Assembly (NCBI GenBank): GCA_002104945.1
Contig: MCFH01000013.1
Span: 868,001-932,000 of the forward strand
Origin: Piromyces finnis
Taxonomy: Eukaryota > Neocallimastigomycota > Neocallimastigomycetes > Neocallimastigales > Neocallimastigaceae
DNA length: 64,000 bases
Direction of reading: 5' to 3'
The position numbers were made by a program, and so were the translations under genes. Under the pieces are notes generated by a model. It did not search any database. It was given only the letters and a program-made list of their open reading frames with translations, and was not told the DNA's origin. Each line of letters starts with the position of its first letter. Position 1 is the first letter of the stretch. Shown one piece after another: positions 1 to 12,635 of this stretch.

Positions 1-3000
1 ATCACATGGGGTCGATGTAGACCTCCATAAACTGGAAAACGTTAGTGAGGGAGAGATTATAAGAACACTTAAAAAATTATATAATAAAAAGAAACATTTT
101 TGTAAAGCTGGTTCAAATGTATTACTTTATGTTAATCCATTTTGTGAAGATGAATCTTTTTCAGATAGAATAAGTAAGAAATATGTTAATGAATGTAGAA
201 ATTATTCTAATGATAATACACCATTACCACCAAATATTTATGATATAGTAAATTCCGCTTATTCACATATGATCAGAGAAAAAGAAGATCAATCTATTAT
301 AATTAGGTAAATGAAAAAAGAAATATTATTTAGTGTATTAATATTTCCTTTTTTTTTTTTTTTATATTATTTTTTACGATATTGTTTAAAAAAAAAAATA
401 AAGCTAAACAATATTAATTATTAATTAATAATTAATTATAATTAATATACTAATATATTCAATGTTTTTAATATCTTTATTTTACTCTTTTATGAAAATA
501 ATATTAAAATATTTATTAAAATGAATATAAAAATATGCGAATTATGATCATGTAGCGGTGATGGAGCAAGTGGAAAGACAGAAATATTTAAAGCTATTGC
601 TAATCATTTATGTCACCTTACAAGAGAAACAAAAAAGAAAACTATTACACAATCAGCTATTTTAAGAATTAATAAAGTTTTAGGAAGTTTTGGAACAGCA
701 CAAACACTTATTAATCCAAACTCTTCACGTTTTGGAAAATATATTGAATGTCAATTTGATAGAACTGGAAAGATGATTGGTGCTAAATTAATGCATTATT
801 GTTTAGAAAAATCTCGTGTATCCAAGGTTCCTGATGATGAACGTAACTTTAATATATTTTATCATTTATTAGCGTCTGCTACATCAACTGAAAAGAGAAA
901 TTTAAATCTTTCTAGTCCAAGTAATTATTATTATCTTTCACAAAATTCATTATATAAAAGAACAACAAATGATGATACTTTAGATGGTCATGAATTACGT
1001 ACTGCTTTAAAATCATTTGGAATAGGTAGTCGTCAACAAGCTCAAATATTCCAATTACTAGCAGCTATTTTACATTTAGGTAATATTTCATTTATTGATA
1101 AGCCAAAAAATGTTCAGGAGCCATGTGCAATTAAGAATTATGATCAAGTTGAATTTATTGCTGATTTATTAGGTGTTACTGCTGAAGCATTAGAAACCAC
1201 ATTAACATACCAAGCTAAATGTATAAATTCTGATGTATTCACAGTATTATTGAATTCAAATGATGCTAATAGACAAAGAGATCGTTTAGCTAATACATTA
1301 TATTCATTACTTTTCAATTGGGTTATTGAACGTATTAATAACAAATTATGTGTTGAAGATGATACTGATAATTTCATTGGTGTTGTAGATCTTTTCGGTT
1401 TCCAAAATGAAAAAACAAATCAATTCGAACAATTTATTCAAAACTATACTTGTGAATATTTACAGTATCATGCTAATTGTGCTATTTTTGAAAAACCAAT
1501 TCATGAATTCCAAGAAGATGGTCTCTCCATGGAATCTTCAATCTTTAATAATAATAGAAGTAATATGGATATATTATCTCAAATGGTTGGGTAAATATTA
1601 AGTTATTAATTAAAATATTATATATTTTTTTTATAAAAATCATTTATAAGAAATTTCAATTAAAAAAATAAAATATAAATAATAATAGTATTATTGTATT
1701 TTTTTTTTCTTTATAAATATTAATTTATTTTTAAAACAAATTATTAAACATTTAACTATTAATCAATTATATAATAAATATGATAGTGTAATGGATTCAG
1801 TTAGTGGTGAGAGTGATGTTACTGATTTATCTTTACTTTCGAGATTAAATAATGAATTTTCTTCTAACTATTCATACACAAAATTAAATAATGGTTTTGG
1901 TATTAGTCATTTTTCAAAACAAATTACTTATGATGTGAAAGATTTTGTTGAAAAGAATTCCGATAATGTTTCTTCAGAATTTATTATTCTTGTTCGTGGT
2001 AGTAAAAAGAATAAAGCTTCTACAAACATGTTTTTAAGATCTCTTTTCTCTGAAAAGGCTATTACAACAACTCGTCCAATGAGATCAAATACTTATTTAA
2101 GTGGTAGAGCTTCTGTACCAAAAAGAATGCCATCTGTTAAGCGTCCATCCAAGAAAAATATTAATTCTGATAATAATAATGATTCTTCTAATCCAGATAA
2201 ATGTAATACAGTAGCATTACAATTAAATAAATCATTAGACAATTTATTAGATACATTATCAGATACAATATCATGGTTTGTTTATTGTTTAAGACCCAAT
2301 AATGATTTTGTATCCGATCGATTTGAAGATGATCTTATTTTAGATCAAATTCGAAGATTTGGCATTAAAGATATAGTTAATAAAGCAAAATTGAACAATA
2401 CTCTCAAGTCTTATGATATGAATGATTTCTGTAATGTTTATGAAGAATTAATTAAAGAATTACAAATTTCCTCATCTACCCCTCAAGAAAAATGTCAAGA
2501 TATGTGTAAACTATTCAATTTTGACTTGAATGAAATGATTGTTGGAAATCATAAAGTATTCTTGTCCGAATACGCCTGGAGATTCTTTGAAGCGGAAAGA
2601 ATTAATCAGAAAACAAAGGAAGAAACCGATGAAAGAGTAAAATTTATTGATGAAGATGAAGAATCCCTTAATGAATCTATTGGACCACAAGATGAAGAAC
2701 TTGGGGAATCCAAAGATAGTATTGCTTTTGATAGCAAAGAAGATTTAAGTTCAGAAACAGAAGTTGCTGCTCCAGAAGATGAAAATATACCAAAAATGAA
2801 AATGAAGAAACCAATTGTTGCTTCTAAAGAATTAACTAATGCTCGTAAATGGTGGTTATGTTATACTCGTTCTTCAACATGGTGCTTCTGTGATTGCTGT
2901 TTATCAAAATGTGGTAATATGAAAAGAGCCGATGTCCAAATTGCCTGGAGAGAAAAGGTGGCTATTAATATTATTATTTATGTTTTATGTATTTTGACTA

Positions 3001-5834
3001 TATTTTACATTATGGCTCTTGGTAGAATTGTTTGTCCTCCAAAGAAAGAATGGAGTTATGGTCAATTGTATGGTATGGAATATGAAGGTGAAAAAATGCG
3101 TGTTTCAGCATATGGTAAAGTATTTAAGTTTGGTGATAAATATGACATTCATGAAAGTTACAATAGTAGATTTTACAAAAAATACCATGGTATGGATTTA
3201 TCATATAAATTCACATTATATGATGATGCTTATTGGGATACTATGTGTCCTGGATTGGAAAAACCACAAAGTACCTTTGATAATTTATCTATGGGTCGTC
3301 GTACTCCTTCCGAAGATGGTATTGCTGATGTTCATGCTGATCCATATGGTGATGCAGGAAAATGGAGCAAAGAAGTTCTTAAATGGTTTAAGAATAATAA
3401 GATTGGTGAGGTTACAATTGAAAACACACCAGAAAGAATTAAGAGTACTTTATCCGAATGGGGTTATCATGGAGATGATCCATTCTATATTATTGTCTAT
3501 GAACGTATTTATGATTTAACTGGTTATATGGGTGATGAATATGGTACTAGTGGTGTATATGCTGATCAAAGATTCCTTATTCCTGAACAAAAGGATATAT
3601 TTGAAAATTATAAAGGTCAAGATATGTCCAATATTTTTGATAATTATAGGAAATTAGTTGGTGATCAAAAATGGGAACAAACTATAAAATGTATGGATAA
3701 CCTTTTCTTCATAGGTACTGTTGATCACAGAAATGACTTTAAATGTAAAATTACTAATTATATGATGCTGGGTGCTTCCATGATTATTGCTTCTATTTTA
3801 ATTGTAAAATTCTTAGCTGCCCTTCAATTTGGTTCAAAACGTCAACCAGAAGAACACGATAAATTTGTTATTTGTCAAGTACCATGTTATACTGAAGGCG
3901 AAGATTCAATTTCTAAGACTGTTGATAGTTTGGCTTACTTAGAATATGATGATAAAAGAAAACTTATTTTCATTATTTCTGATGGTATGATTATTGGTAG
4001 TGGTAATGATAGACCAACTCCAAGAATTGTATTAGATCATATGGGAATTGATCCAGAAATTGATCCAGAAGCTCTTTGGTATAATTCAATTGGTACTGGT
4101 ACCAACCAAGTTAACATGGCAAAGGTATATTCTGGTTTATATGAATATGAAGGTCATCCAGTTCCATTTATTGTTGTTGTTAAAGTTGGTACATATCGTG
4201 AAACATCTCGTCCAGGTAATCGTGGTAAGCGTGATTCTCAAATGATTTTAATGCGTTATCTTCATAATGTTCATCACAATTATCCAATGACACCACTTGA
4301 ACTTGAACTTTACCATCAAATGAAGAATGTTATTGGAGTTGATCCATCATTCTATGAATATATTCTTATGGTTGATGCTGATACTGTTGTTATGCAAGAT
4401 TCATTGAATATGTTAATTTCATCTATGGTTCGTGATTCTAGAATTATGGGTATTTGTGGTGAAACTCAATTAGATAATGAAAAGGATACATGGGTCACTA
4501 TGATTCAAGTTTATGAATACTTCATTTCTCACCATTTAAGTAAAGCATTTGAAAGTTTGTTTGGTAGTGTTACTTGTTTACCAGGTTGTTTCTGTATGTA
4601 TCGTATTCGTACACCAGTTAAAGGTACACCAGTTTTAATTACAAAGGGTATTATTGAAGATTATTCTGAATGTATTGTTGATACCTTACACAAAAAGAAT
4701 CTTTTAAGTTTGGGTGAAGATCGTTACTTGACTACTTTAATGTTAAAGCACTTCCCACAACTTAAGATTACCTTTATTAGAGATGCTAAATGTTTAACTA
4801 ATGCTCCAGAAACATGGGCTGTTCTTTTATCTCAACGTCGTCGTTGGATTAATTCTACTGTTCATAATTTAGTGGAACTTTTATTCTTGAATGATCTTTG
4901 TGGTTTTATGTGCTTCTCTATGCGTTTCGTTGTACTTATTGATTTATTCTCGACTATGGTTCAACCAGCTATGATTATTTACTTATTCTATCTTATATTC
5001 TGTATTATTTTCCCAGAAGAAGATTCAGTATTCCCATGGGTATCACTTCTTATGTTAGCTTTCACATATGGTTTACAAATTATTATTTTCATTCTTAGAG
5101 GTGCCTTCCAACACATTGGTTGGATTGTTATTTATATTCTTGCAATGCCAATTTTCAGTATGTTCATTCCATTATATTCATTCTGGCACTTTGATGATTT
5201 CTCATGGGGTAATACTCGTCGTATTTTAGGAGAAAAGGGTAAGGTTAAACTTGTTGGTGATGAAGAAAATGAAGAATTAATTGAAGATATTCCAACTAAA
5301 TTATGGTCAGAATATGAAAAGGAATTAAATGAAGCCTTGCTTGAAGCTGAAAGAAATGGAAATTCAAGTGATAGCAATACTTATAGAAATAGTTTAGGTC
5401 CTACTGAAATGATGTCTAATTATGAATCTGCTTATGGAGGTGGTTTAATGCCATATGGAGCAGGAAGTGTTATAAATGCTCCTACATATGCTGGTAGCAA
5501 TTACGCTGGATCTGCTTATGCTGGAAGTGTTGTTAATGCTCCTGCTTACGGATACACAAGACAAGGATCAAGTGAAATTAATGCTTCATCCGAATGGTTA
5601 TTAAGTCAAAATAATAGGGATAGTATGGCTATGTCATCCGAAGTAGATGAAAGTTTCAGTATTACAGATGAAATGATTATGGCTGAAGTTAGAAGAATTA
5701 TAAATAATTCTGATTTAATGTGTATTACAAAGAAGAAAGTAAGAGAAGAAGTTTCTGATCATTTCGGTGTTGATTTATCAAACAGAAGGGATTATATTAA
5801 CCATTGCATAGAAATGGCTTTAGAAGAAAGATAA
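1..5834 (+). CDS. Class V chitin synthase with myosin motor-like domain (5' truncated)
   Basis: Membrane enzyme that polymerises UDP-GlcNAc into cell-wall chitin. Exons 2-306, 556-1590 and 1787-5834 join in frame (GTAAAT donors; acceptors TGTAG and GATAG), giving 1795 visible residues. The N-terminus lies before the window, but only a little is missing because the motor starts at once. The motor domain (about 1-720) has a P-loop GDGASGKTE near 103, a switch I-like NSSRFGK near 155 and a switch II-like DLFGFQ near 379. An acidic linker leads to a TM near 840, a cytochrome-b5-like segment (about 860-930) and a TM near 1104. The family-2 glycosyltransferase core (about 1130-1560) carries VDADT, an EDRYLT motif and QRRRW near 1462, followed by C-terminal TMs. 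A DEK_C-like tail (about 1738-1795) ends the protein. The intact P-loop and full-length motor favour class V over class VII. The last residue of switch II is Q where conventional myosins have E. Convergent with the next gene. Confidence 0.95.
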
Positions 5835-6362
5835 ATTTATATATAGCAATATTTAATAATAATTATATTTCTTTATTTATTTATAAAAAAGAAGAAGTAA
5901 ACCATATTTTATAAATATCTTTAATGTATTTAAAATGTTTGTAATATTTAATATAGTTATACATATTTTTATATTTTTATATTACTTGACAAAAAATTTA
6001 TAAACTTATTTAGTAAAATTTAGTAAATATATACTATATAAAGAAAGTTATATTAATAATACTTTATACAATTAATTATCAAAAATATATTAAAAAATAT
6101 TGATGTATTATTTTTTATTTATTTATTTATATATATTTATTTATAATTAAATATTTACTTTAAAATTAATATATTTTAATTTTTACATATTATTTTTTTC
6201 CTCATCAAAATCAAAACTGTACAAAATAAGATAAAATGGTTTTTATTTATTTTTTTTTTTTTTCCTATCCTTTTTTTCTTAATATTTTACTCTGTATTTA
6301 CTTTTTTATATATATATTATATATATATATTTAATAATTTATGGAAAACAATTTATTTTACA
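5835..6362. other. Intergenic, convergent 3' ends
   Basis: AT-rich spacer between the 3' ends of the chitin synthase and the coiled-coil gene. It holds T runs and a short (TA)n stretch near 6310-6330. I see no gene in it. Confidence 0.6.
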
Positions 6363-8453
6363 TTATTTTACATTAATTGAAGATTGCGAAACGGAATTTA
6401 TTGAAAATGTATTTTCAGCTAATGCTTTATATATTAAGGTTCTCATTTGTATAAAAAGATTTCTATTTTTGATTACTTGACCAATATTTCTAACAGTCTC
6501 ATCTGCACTTTGTGTTCCATTATTAAAATTGGTAATATTAGAAGCAAATTCTTCAAATTCAGATTCTTGTAAACTTTCCTTTATTTTTTTATATAATTGA
6601 GATGCATCAATTTTTTGAAGAGGTATTGAATTTAATATTGTATTATTATTATTATTGCTATTATTGTTATTGCTATTATTATTGTTGTTATTACTATTGA
6701 CATTATTTTTATTGGCTGGATTATTGACATTATGTTTTAAATAATATGATGAATCTTAAAATATAAATAATAATTCATATTAATAATGGAGGATTATCAA
6801 TAATGCAGGTAATAAAATTAATAAATGAAAAATTGTTTATAGAGACACATAGTACTATACTTTTTATTCATAAATAATTAATATATTTTAAACATTTTTA
6901 TAAATACCTATAATTGAATTATCTAAATTTGCTAATTTTGATGCAATTTCAATATCTTTATTATTTTGGGATTCACTTATTTTTTTATTTATTGTGTTAT
7001 TTTTATTATTTCCTATTATCTAATAATATTATTCATATTATCCATTATAATTTAAATAGAATTATTAATTAAAAATTATTAATAAAGAAATATATACTGT
7101 TATTATTTAGAATTAATGAATAAAATAAAATTCATACTGAATTGTCAAAATTATATGTTGAATTTGGAGATATCAATTGCTGCTTCTCTATTATTTCTTG
7201 TCCAATATTAAATATTGAGTTATTAATATCATCATTTGGTGTAAAAAAAGATACTGATTTATTTGCAGGAATCTGTGTATCTAATTGTTCTAATTCTAAG
7301 GAATCTGGAAAAGTATCATTTTCTATTTGTAATGATGATTGTGGTGTAACTTCTACCATTGATACAATTGACTATTTACAAAAATTTTAAAAAGTAGTAA
7401 ATAATTAAATAATTTCTTCTTTTTATTTATTATTATTTTTTTTTATTATATTTATATATATTATTACTTTTCTAAATGATTCTAACTGCGCAGCATTTTT
7501 TCTTAGAGCATTATATTTCTCAATAATTGAATTTTTTGTTGTTATTAGTACTCTTTTTTCAGCTATTATTTTATATTATATAGTATTAATAAAAATAAAA
7601 TTATTGTCAATTATTAATAACAATTATAAGATAAATAATTGTCATATTTAAAAATTAATATTTTACACAAGGGATAAAGTTACCTTGTTGGGAAGATATA
7701 ATTTTTTCCATTTCTATTATTTTATTATTAAGTTCAGTTACAGTATTTTCTAAACTATTTATCTATAATAATATTAATTAATATGAATTAATATTAATAA
7801 AAATAATGAATAATGAAAAATATCTATTAACTTTTAGTCAGACATGAAATAATTACTTTTGTTTTTTGAACATTGGCAATTTCTTTCCATTGATTAATTT
7901 CATCTTTATATATTATTACACATATTTATAACTAAGTTATTGAACAAATATAATATCAAATTTTTATAAAATATTTTTTTTTAAAACAGATATTAACCTT
8001 GATTTTGTTCATATTCTTCTTTCATTTTTTCTAAAGCTGAATGAAGCTATAATTGTATGATAATATATTTATAATTGTTATTAAATGGTTATGCATTACA
8101 TTTAAATTGTCGAATAATATATAACATTTCAATAAATAAATAAATAAATAATTTAAATAATGGAAAGTAATAATATAATAATATTTATTAACAGTATTGT
8201 AATTACAAGGAAGGAATATATTATAATAAAAATGTCAAATTCGAAATTTTGTTAATAATTTTGTTTCTAAACCTCTTTAAAATTTTACTCATATTATGAA
8301 CTATATATAATTATTAAATATTTTATTTATTAATTTATTTATTTATTTTTTTTTAAAAGAAATTACATATTTTTCTATGTTATCAGCTTTTTCTGTAAAG
8401 TCATTTAGTGGTTTATTTAAAGATTTTTTTAATGGGTTGATAGTTGCTGCCAT
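6363..8453 (-). CDS. Coiled-coil protein resembling the At4g15545 family (8 exons)
   Basis: Function unknown. Exons in reading order are 8453-8367, 8046-7998, 7903-7857, 7762-7684, 7562-7468, 7371-7138, 7019-6908 and 6754-6363. All junctions keep frame and give 364 residues. Residues about 15-120 form a coiled coil ending in a segment (NAAQLESFRKSIVSM) that resembles the conserved QRDVSKLEGFRKTL part of plant At4g15545 as I remember it. A low-complexity Ser/Asn middle follows, including an (AAT)n-encoded Asn run. The C-terminal ~65 residues (LYKKIKESLQ...FNNGTQSADET...LIYKAL) match the family's C-terminal helical domain in spacing. Start chosen at the first ATG before the first clean donor. 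The first intron is 320 nt, and I could not exclude another small exon in it. Its own start lies 329 bp from the end of RNASEH2B on the same strand. Confidence 0.75.
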
Positions 8454-8782
8454 TTTATATATATATATATATTTTTTTTTCTTAAGTCTTTTTTTTTTTT
8501 TATTTAACTTATTTCTTTAACAGAAAGTAATGCTTAAAATAGTTCTTATAATGAATTATTGTTAAAATATAGTTTTAAAATTCAAAAATTCTTTATTTAA
8601 AATGAAATTGAAATTGGTAAAAAGTTTAAATATGTTCTTTTGAAAAATAATTTTATAATTTTAAAATTTGAAATTTAATTTAAAATATGTATCTTTATTA
8701 AATTTTAATATAAATTTTTTTTTATTGAAATTTAAAAATAATTAAATATTAAATTAAATATTATAATACATTTTAAAAAAGT
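8454..8782. other. Short intergenic region / promoter of the coiled-coil gene
   Basis: 329 bp of A/T runs with a (TA)n tract at 8458-8471 just upstream of the coiled-coil start codon. It should contain that gene's promoter and the RNASEH2B 3' end. I see no recognisable element. Confidence 0.5.
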
Positions 8783-10731
8783 TTATTTTTTCTTAAAAAA
8801 TGATTCTAAACTTCTCATTCCGGATTTATTTGCTTTAGCTAAACGTTGCTGACCTGGTGTCAATGTTGCTTTCTTTTTCTTTGTCTATAAAATAAATAAT
8901 AGTTTATTAATTATGCTATGCAATAGCTCTATATATGTATATTTATATTACATTATTTAAAGTTTCAGTAGATATTGCTCTTTTATTGCTATTTCTGCTA
9001 TTATATATTAGATCTTCTTCATTAGCATATACATAATTGGTTTCATTTTCCACTGGCTCAGGCAAACTATTGTTTTTTATTTTATTTTATTTTATTTTAT
9101 TTTATAATTTATTTTTAAGTAATAATAATATCAACCATAATAATTTTTATAAAAATTAAAAATTAATTATTTTATCATTTTTATATAATTTAATAATAAT
9201 AGTGCAATATTATACTTTAAACTCTTTTTAAGTTTGATCGACCATTTAACTGATAGATACTCTGACATGAGGATTATAGCTATTCTTTTTTTTTTAACTA
9301 GAAAAATAATTGAATATTATAATAATTATAATCACATATATTATAATAATAAAAAAAGAAAAAAAACTCATTTTAAAAATTTCTCCTTACTTTCAATATC
9401 TTCATTTGATGTTTCGTATTTATTTAAAAGATTCATACATAATGTTAAATTTTCGAAATTTTTACATAAATTATCAATCTTTAAATAAAAATAATTTATT
9501 ATAATTATGACTTTATTATGATATTTAAAATATATTAAAAAATCTTGAATTCTACTATCTTTATTATATATACCTTCCTTTTTAACCATTCTAGAGCTTT
9601 TGTTTCATTATATTTAAAAACCATTTCATTTGTATTAATATTAAGGTCTAAAACGTTAAATATTTCACTATTAGTATTAGATATCATGACACGCTTAATT
9701 ATTTTTATCTCCATTACCATTTACATCACATATATTTTTTAATTTTTCTTCGATATTATTAACTTGATTCAGGTATGAATAACATGGTATATCTTCATTA
9801 TATAATATTATATCTAATTGTTGAAAAAAATCTTTCTATTTTTTTTTAAAAAAAATTATAATATTATCATGTTAAAACAATTTAGTTACGCACAAGTTAT
9901 ATATTTCTCTTTTAAATACTTTTTAAATTTACTTTATCCATATTATCAAATATATTTATAAAAATGAAAAGTGGGTCAAATGGACATATACAATAAAATG
10001 AACCTTCTAAGAAATGATATATATGAAATACACATGATATAAATTATTATAAAATATAAAAATAATTAATGTATACTTTTACCAACCTTCTTTTACATTA
10101 TTTTCAAAAAACCAAGATCTTTCATTTTCTTTCGATAACTGTTTTAATTCATATAATTCATTATTTTTTATACAAAATAAATTCGGAGTTCCTATTAATC
10201 ATTAATCATAGTTATTAATTATAGATAATATTTTATTTATTGGTAAATGGAATTATATTAGTACATATTCGATATATATAGCGTTTTGATGCAATGATAG
10301 AATGATTGTTAAAAAAAAAAAAAATAACAATAGCTATTTAGTAACATTTATTTATATTACCATAGGCAGGATGAATTAACTTAAATATTTCAATATTTTC
10401 GTTTTCTTATATGGTGAAATTAAAGTATTAATAAATATATATTATAATTAATTATATATAGAATATTAAATTTAAAATTTTTATGTTTATTTAATAGCGT
10501 TTAAATTTAATTAAAATTATTTTCATTAAAATTTAAAGAAATTAATGTTGTGTATAAAGTTAGGTTAAAACATTTTAATATTATAATATAATTATCAAAA
10601 TATTGTATTTATTTTTTTTTTGGAAACAAAAAAAAATAAATAAAACACTTATTTTATTAATTAAATTTAATTCTATTTTTATTACCTCCATTCTTCTTAT
10701 CATTCGGTATAAATATTACTAAATTCGACAT
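8783..10731 (-). CDS. RNASEH2B: Ribonuclease H2 subunit B (10 exons)
   Basis: Non-catalytic subunit of nuclear RNase H2, which removes ribonucleotides and RNA-DNA hybrids from the genome. Exons in reading order are 10731-10686, 10405-10361, 10191-10087, 10006-9933, 9835-9725, 9693-9574, 9478-9391, 9279-9216, 9066-8952 and 8884-8783. Every junction keeps frame, giving 289 residues against about 312 in human. Landmarks in family order are: N-terminal strand region with IFKLIHP; RSWFFENNV; a CICPFDPLF segment (human TPVDPLF); VFKYNETKALEWLKRK (human KYSKEKTLKWLEKK); an IILMSEYLSVKW helix; an LNLPEPVE linker; and a C-terminal SGMRSLESFF PCNA-binding motif followed by KKK (human SGMKSIDTFF). The start is the only ATG preceding this series. 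It is divergent from RPS9. Confidence 0.92.
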
Positions 10732-11046
10732 TCTAAAATCTTATTTTATTTCTTGAAAGAACCATTTTAATAAATTTTAATATATATTTTATTATTCATT
10801 TGTTTCATTTAATTTATCCACTTTTAATAGATCATTAAAATTCATATGTTTAGTCTGTAACCACATATATTTATGATAATAGTGAATAAATGTTTTAAAA
10901 ATTCAAATGATGATCATATTTAACACGGATACATGATTGGTACCAAAAGTGTGCAATTTTTAGAGGTGATTGGAAAAAAATCACCACGTGATCATAACTC
11001 ATAAAAAACAGATCAGCTCAATTTTAATTAAATTCCTTCTCTTAAT
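10732..11046. promoter_or_regulatory. Divergent promoter region RNASEH2B / RPS9
   Basis: 315 bp separate the two start codons. The half nearest RPS9 is less AT-biased than its surroundings. It holds a 7-bp inverted repeat (GGTGATT at 10965-10971, AATCACC at 10979-10985) that runs directly into a CACGTG E-box. No experimental basis is visible for which gene these serve. Confidence 0.45.
10985..10992 (-). promoter_or_regulatory. Cbf1-type E-box (ATCACGTG on the minus strand)
   Basis: CACGTGAT on the plus strand is ATCACGTG on the minus strand, a perfect match to the RTCACRTG bHLH (Cbf1) consensus. It ends 54 bp before the RPS9 ATG. Cbf1-like factors serve ribosomal protein gene promoters in several non-Saccharomyces fungi, so a role in RPS9 transcription is a reasonable inference. 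A chance match is possible. Confidence 0.4.
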
Positions 11047-11744
11047 ATGTCTCAAAGAAATTGTATGTATTATGTAGTTTTTGTGTTGTTTAAATGTATC
11101 ATTTATTGTATGATTTTTTTTCGTTATTAACTAATTCATCCATCCTTTTTGTATTTTATGTCTATTTTATTATCTATTATATTATTATAAACTAATCAGG
11201 CTCCAAGACCTCGAAGGTCCCAAAACGTCCATTCGAATCCGAACGTCTCGACCAAGAACTCCAAATCATTGGTAGATACGGTCTTCGTAACAAGCGTGAA
11301 ATCTGGAGAATTGGTTACACTCTTTCTAAGATTCGTCGTGCTGCTCGTGAACTTCTTATTTTAGATGCTCACGATCCACGTCGTCTTTTCGAAGGTAATG
11401 CTCTTATTCGTCGTTTAATCCGTATTGGTATCTTAGACGAAAGTAAGGCCAAGCTCGATTACTGTCTTGGTTTAAAGATTGAAGATTTCCTTGAAAGACG
11501 TCTCCAAACTAGAGTCTACAAGCGTGGTCTTGCCAGATCCATCCACCACTCTAGAGTTTTAATTAAGCAAAGACACATTAGAGTTGGTAAGCAAATCGTT
11601 GATGTTCCATCCTTCGTTGTCAGAGTTAACAGTGACAGTCACATCGATTTCGCCCTTAACTCAACCTTCGGTGGTGGTCGTCCAGGTAGAGTAAAGAGAA
11701 GAAACCTTGCTAACGGTGGTGATGAAGCTGCTGATGAAGAATAA
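11047..11744 (+). CDS. RPS9: 40S ribosomal protein S9 (uS4)
   Basis: Early-assembling small-subunit protein that binds 18S rRNA and shapes the decoding-site accuracy region. Exon 1 is only 16 nt (11047-11062, MSQRN plus one base). After a 137-nt intron (GTATGT...ATCAG), exon 2 runs 11200-11744, giving 186 residues (about 194 in human). [20 protein letters not shown], the S4 RNA-binding segment around [20 protein letters not shown] and the acidic end GDEAADEE are typical. Exon 2 uses C-ending and T-ending favoured codons and is much richer in GC than its surroundings, as expected for a highly expressed gene. The second residue after the conserved N is Cys where most eukaryotes have Tyr. The tiny first exon and a 5' intron are common in ribosomal protein genes. 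Confidence 0.97.
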
Positions 11745-12375
11745 GCACTTTATTAACATTAATATTTTCAAATAAAATATTTATGAAATAATAAAAAATT
11801 ATTTAAAAAACAAATAAAATGTGTTTTTTTTATTATTTTGGGTATATATGCAAAACAGATTATATGTGAATTAAATGAAGGAAGCTGAAAGAGTAAAAGA
11901 TGAACGTTTATAAGGAAAAGCGAAAAGGAGTTTGGTGTATCAAAATATGGAAATTTATATATGTATTTAAAGGTTGAATATATTTATAAATAAATAAAAT
12001 ATAAAGAAAATGATATTTTCAAGGTTTGTAAAATAAAGTAGTAATGTCATGTTTTAAGAAATGATAAGTAATATTGTTGTAAAAGTATAAAATTGTTATT
12101 TATAAGGTATAAAGGTATAAATGATTTCAAAAATCATGTGTAGAAGATATGAAAAAATTATAAGTGTACAATTATAACGTTTGTAAATTACTAGATAGTT
12201 TAATTTAATAAGAAGTTAATAATAGTAGTTATACAATTATTAAGAAATAAAAAGAAATATTGTGTTTTGGATTGTTTTGGGGTAATATTAGAGAGGTTTT
12301 ATTGTGGTGGTGCATTTTATTATTTAATGAAATAGTACATATAAACCTTTAAATTAAATGAATATTAGAAAAGGT
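11745..12375. other. Intergenic, RPS9 3' flank up to the LINE
   Basis: AT-rich DNA with scattered ATG-poor purine stretches. It includes the RPS9 3' UTR and the pre-insertion target DNA of the retrotransposon. I see no gene. Confidence 0.5.
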
Positions 12376-12387
12376 AAGTAGACAATA
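12376..12387 (+). repeat. LINE target-site duplication, left copy
   Basis: AAGTAGACAATA immediately precedes the first base of the retrotransposon. The same 12 bases follow its poly(A) tail at 18082-18093. The first one or two As are ambiguous because the tail itself is A. Confidence 0.9.
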
Positions 12388-12635
12388 CCCTCTTGGGAAC
12401 GTGCCTTCATTTATTTAATAAATGTAGTTTCTCAAGGGGGTCTACTCATGCTCATGGTACTGAGAGAGTAGAAAGAATTAAATCCAAGTATTGCGCAATG
12501 GATGCTTGGTGCCCTCTTAGGAATGTGCCTTCATTTATTTAATAAATGTAATTTCTCAAGGGGGTCTACTCATGCTCATGGTACTGAGAGAGTAGAAAGA
12601 ATTAAATCCAAGCATTGCGCAATGGATGCTTGGTT
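12388..12635 (+). repeat. LINE 5' tandem monomers (2 x 124 bp) with hairpins
   Basis: Units 12388-12511 and 12512-12635 differ at five positions. Each has three inverted repeats. The first is CCCTCTTG paired with CAAGGGGG, enclosing CATTTAT/ATAAATG. The second is TCTACTC/GAGTAGA, enclosing CTCA-TGGTAC-TGAG. The third is CCAAGCA/TGCTTGG, around a TTGCGCAA palindrome. A degenerate third unit follows to about 12682 and keeps GCTCA-TGGTAC-TGAGC. Tandem promoter-bearing monomers at LINE 5' ends are known in mammalian L1; a promoter or RNA-structure role here is inferred. Confidence 0.85.

Noticed and set aside
9234-9742. Short plus-strand open frames around 9.2-9.7 kb
   Set aside because: They overlap RNASEH2B exons on the minus strand, which match the family and keep frame.
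11063-11199. snoRNA in the RPS9 intron
   Set aside because: No C/D boxes (RTGATGA, CTGA) or H/ACA motifs were seen in this 137-nt intron.
12388-12470. HDV-like or hammerhead ribozyme at the LINE 5' end
   Set aside because: P1 could be drawn (CCCTCTTG/CAAGGGGG), but no partner for P2 was found downstream, and no CUGANGA...GAAA hammerhead core is present. Kept only as an open question in the findings.
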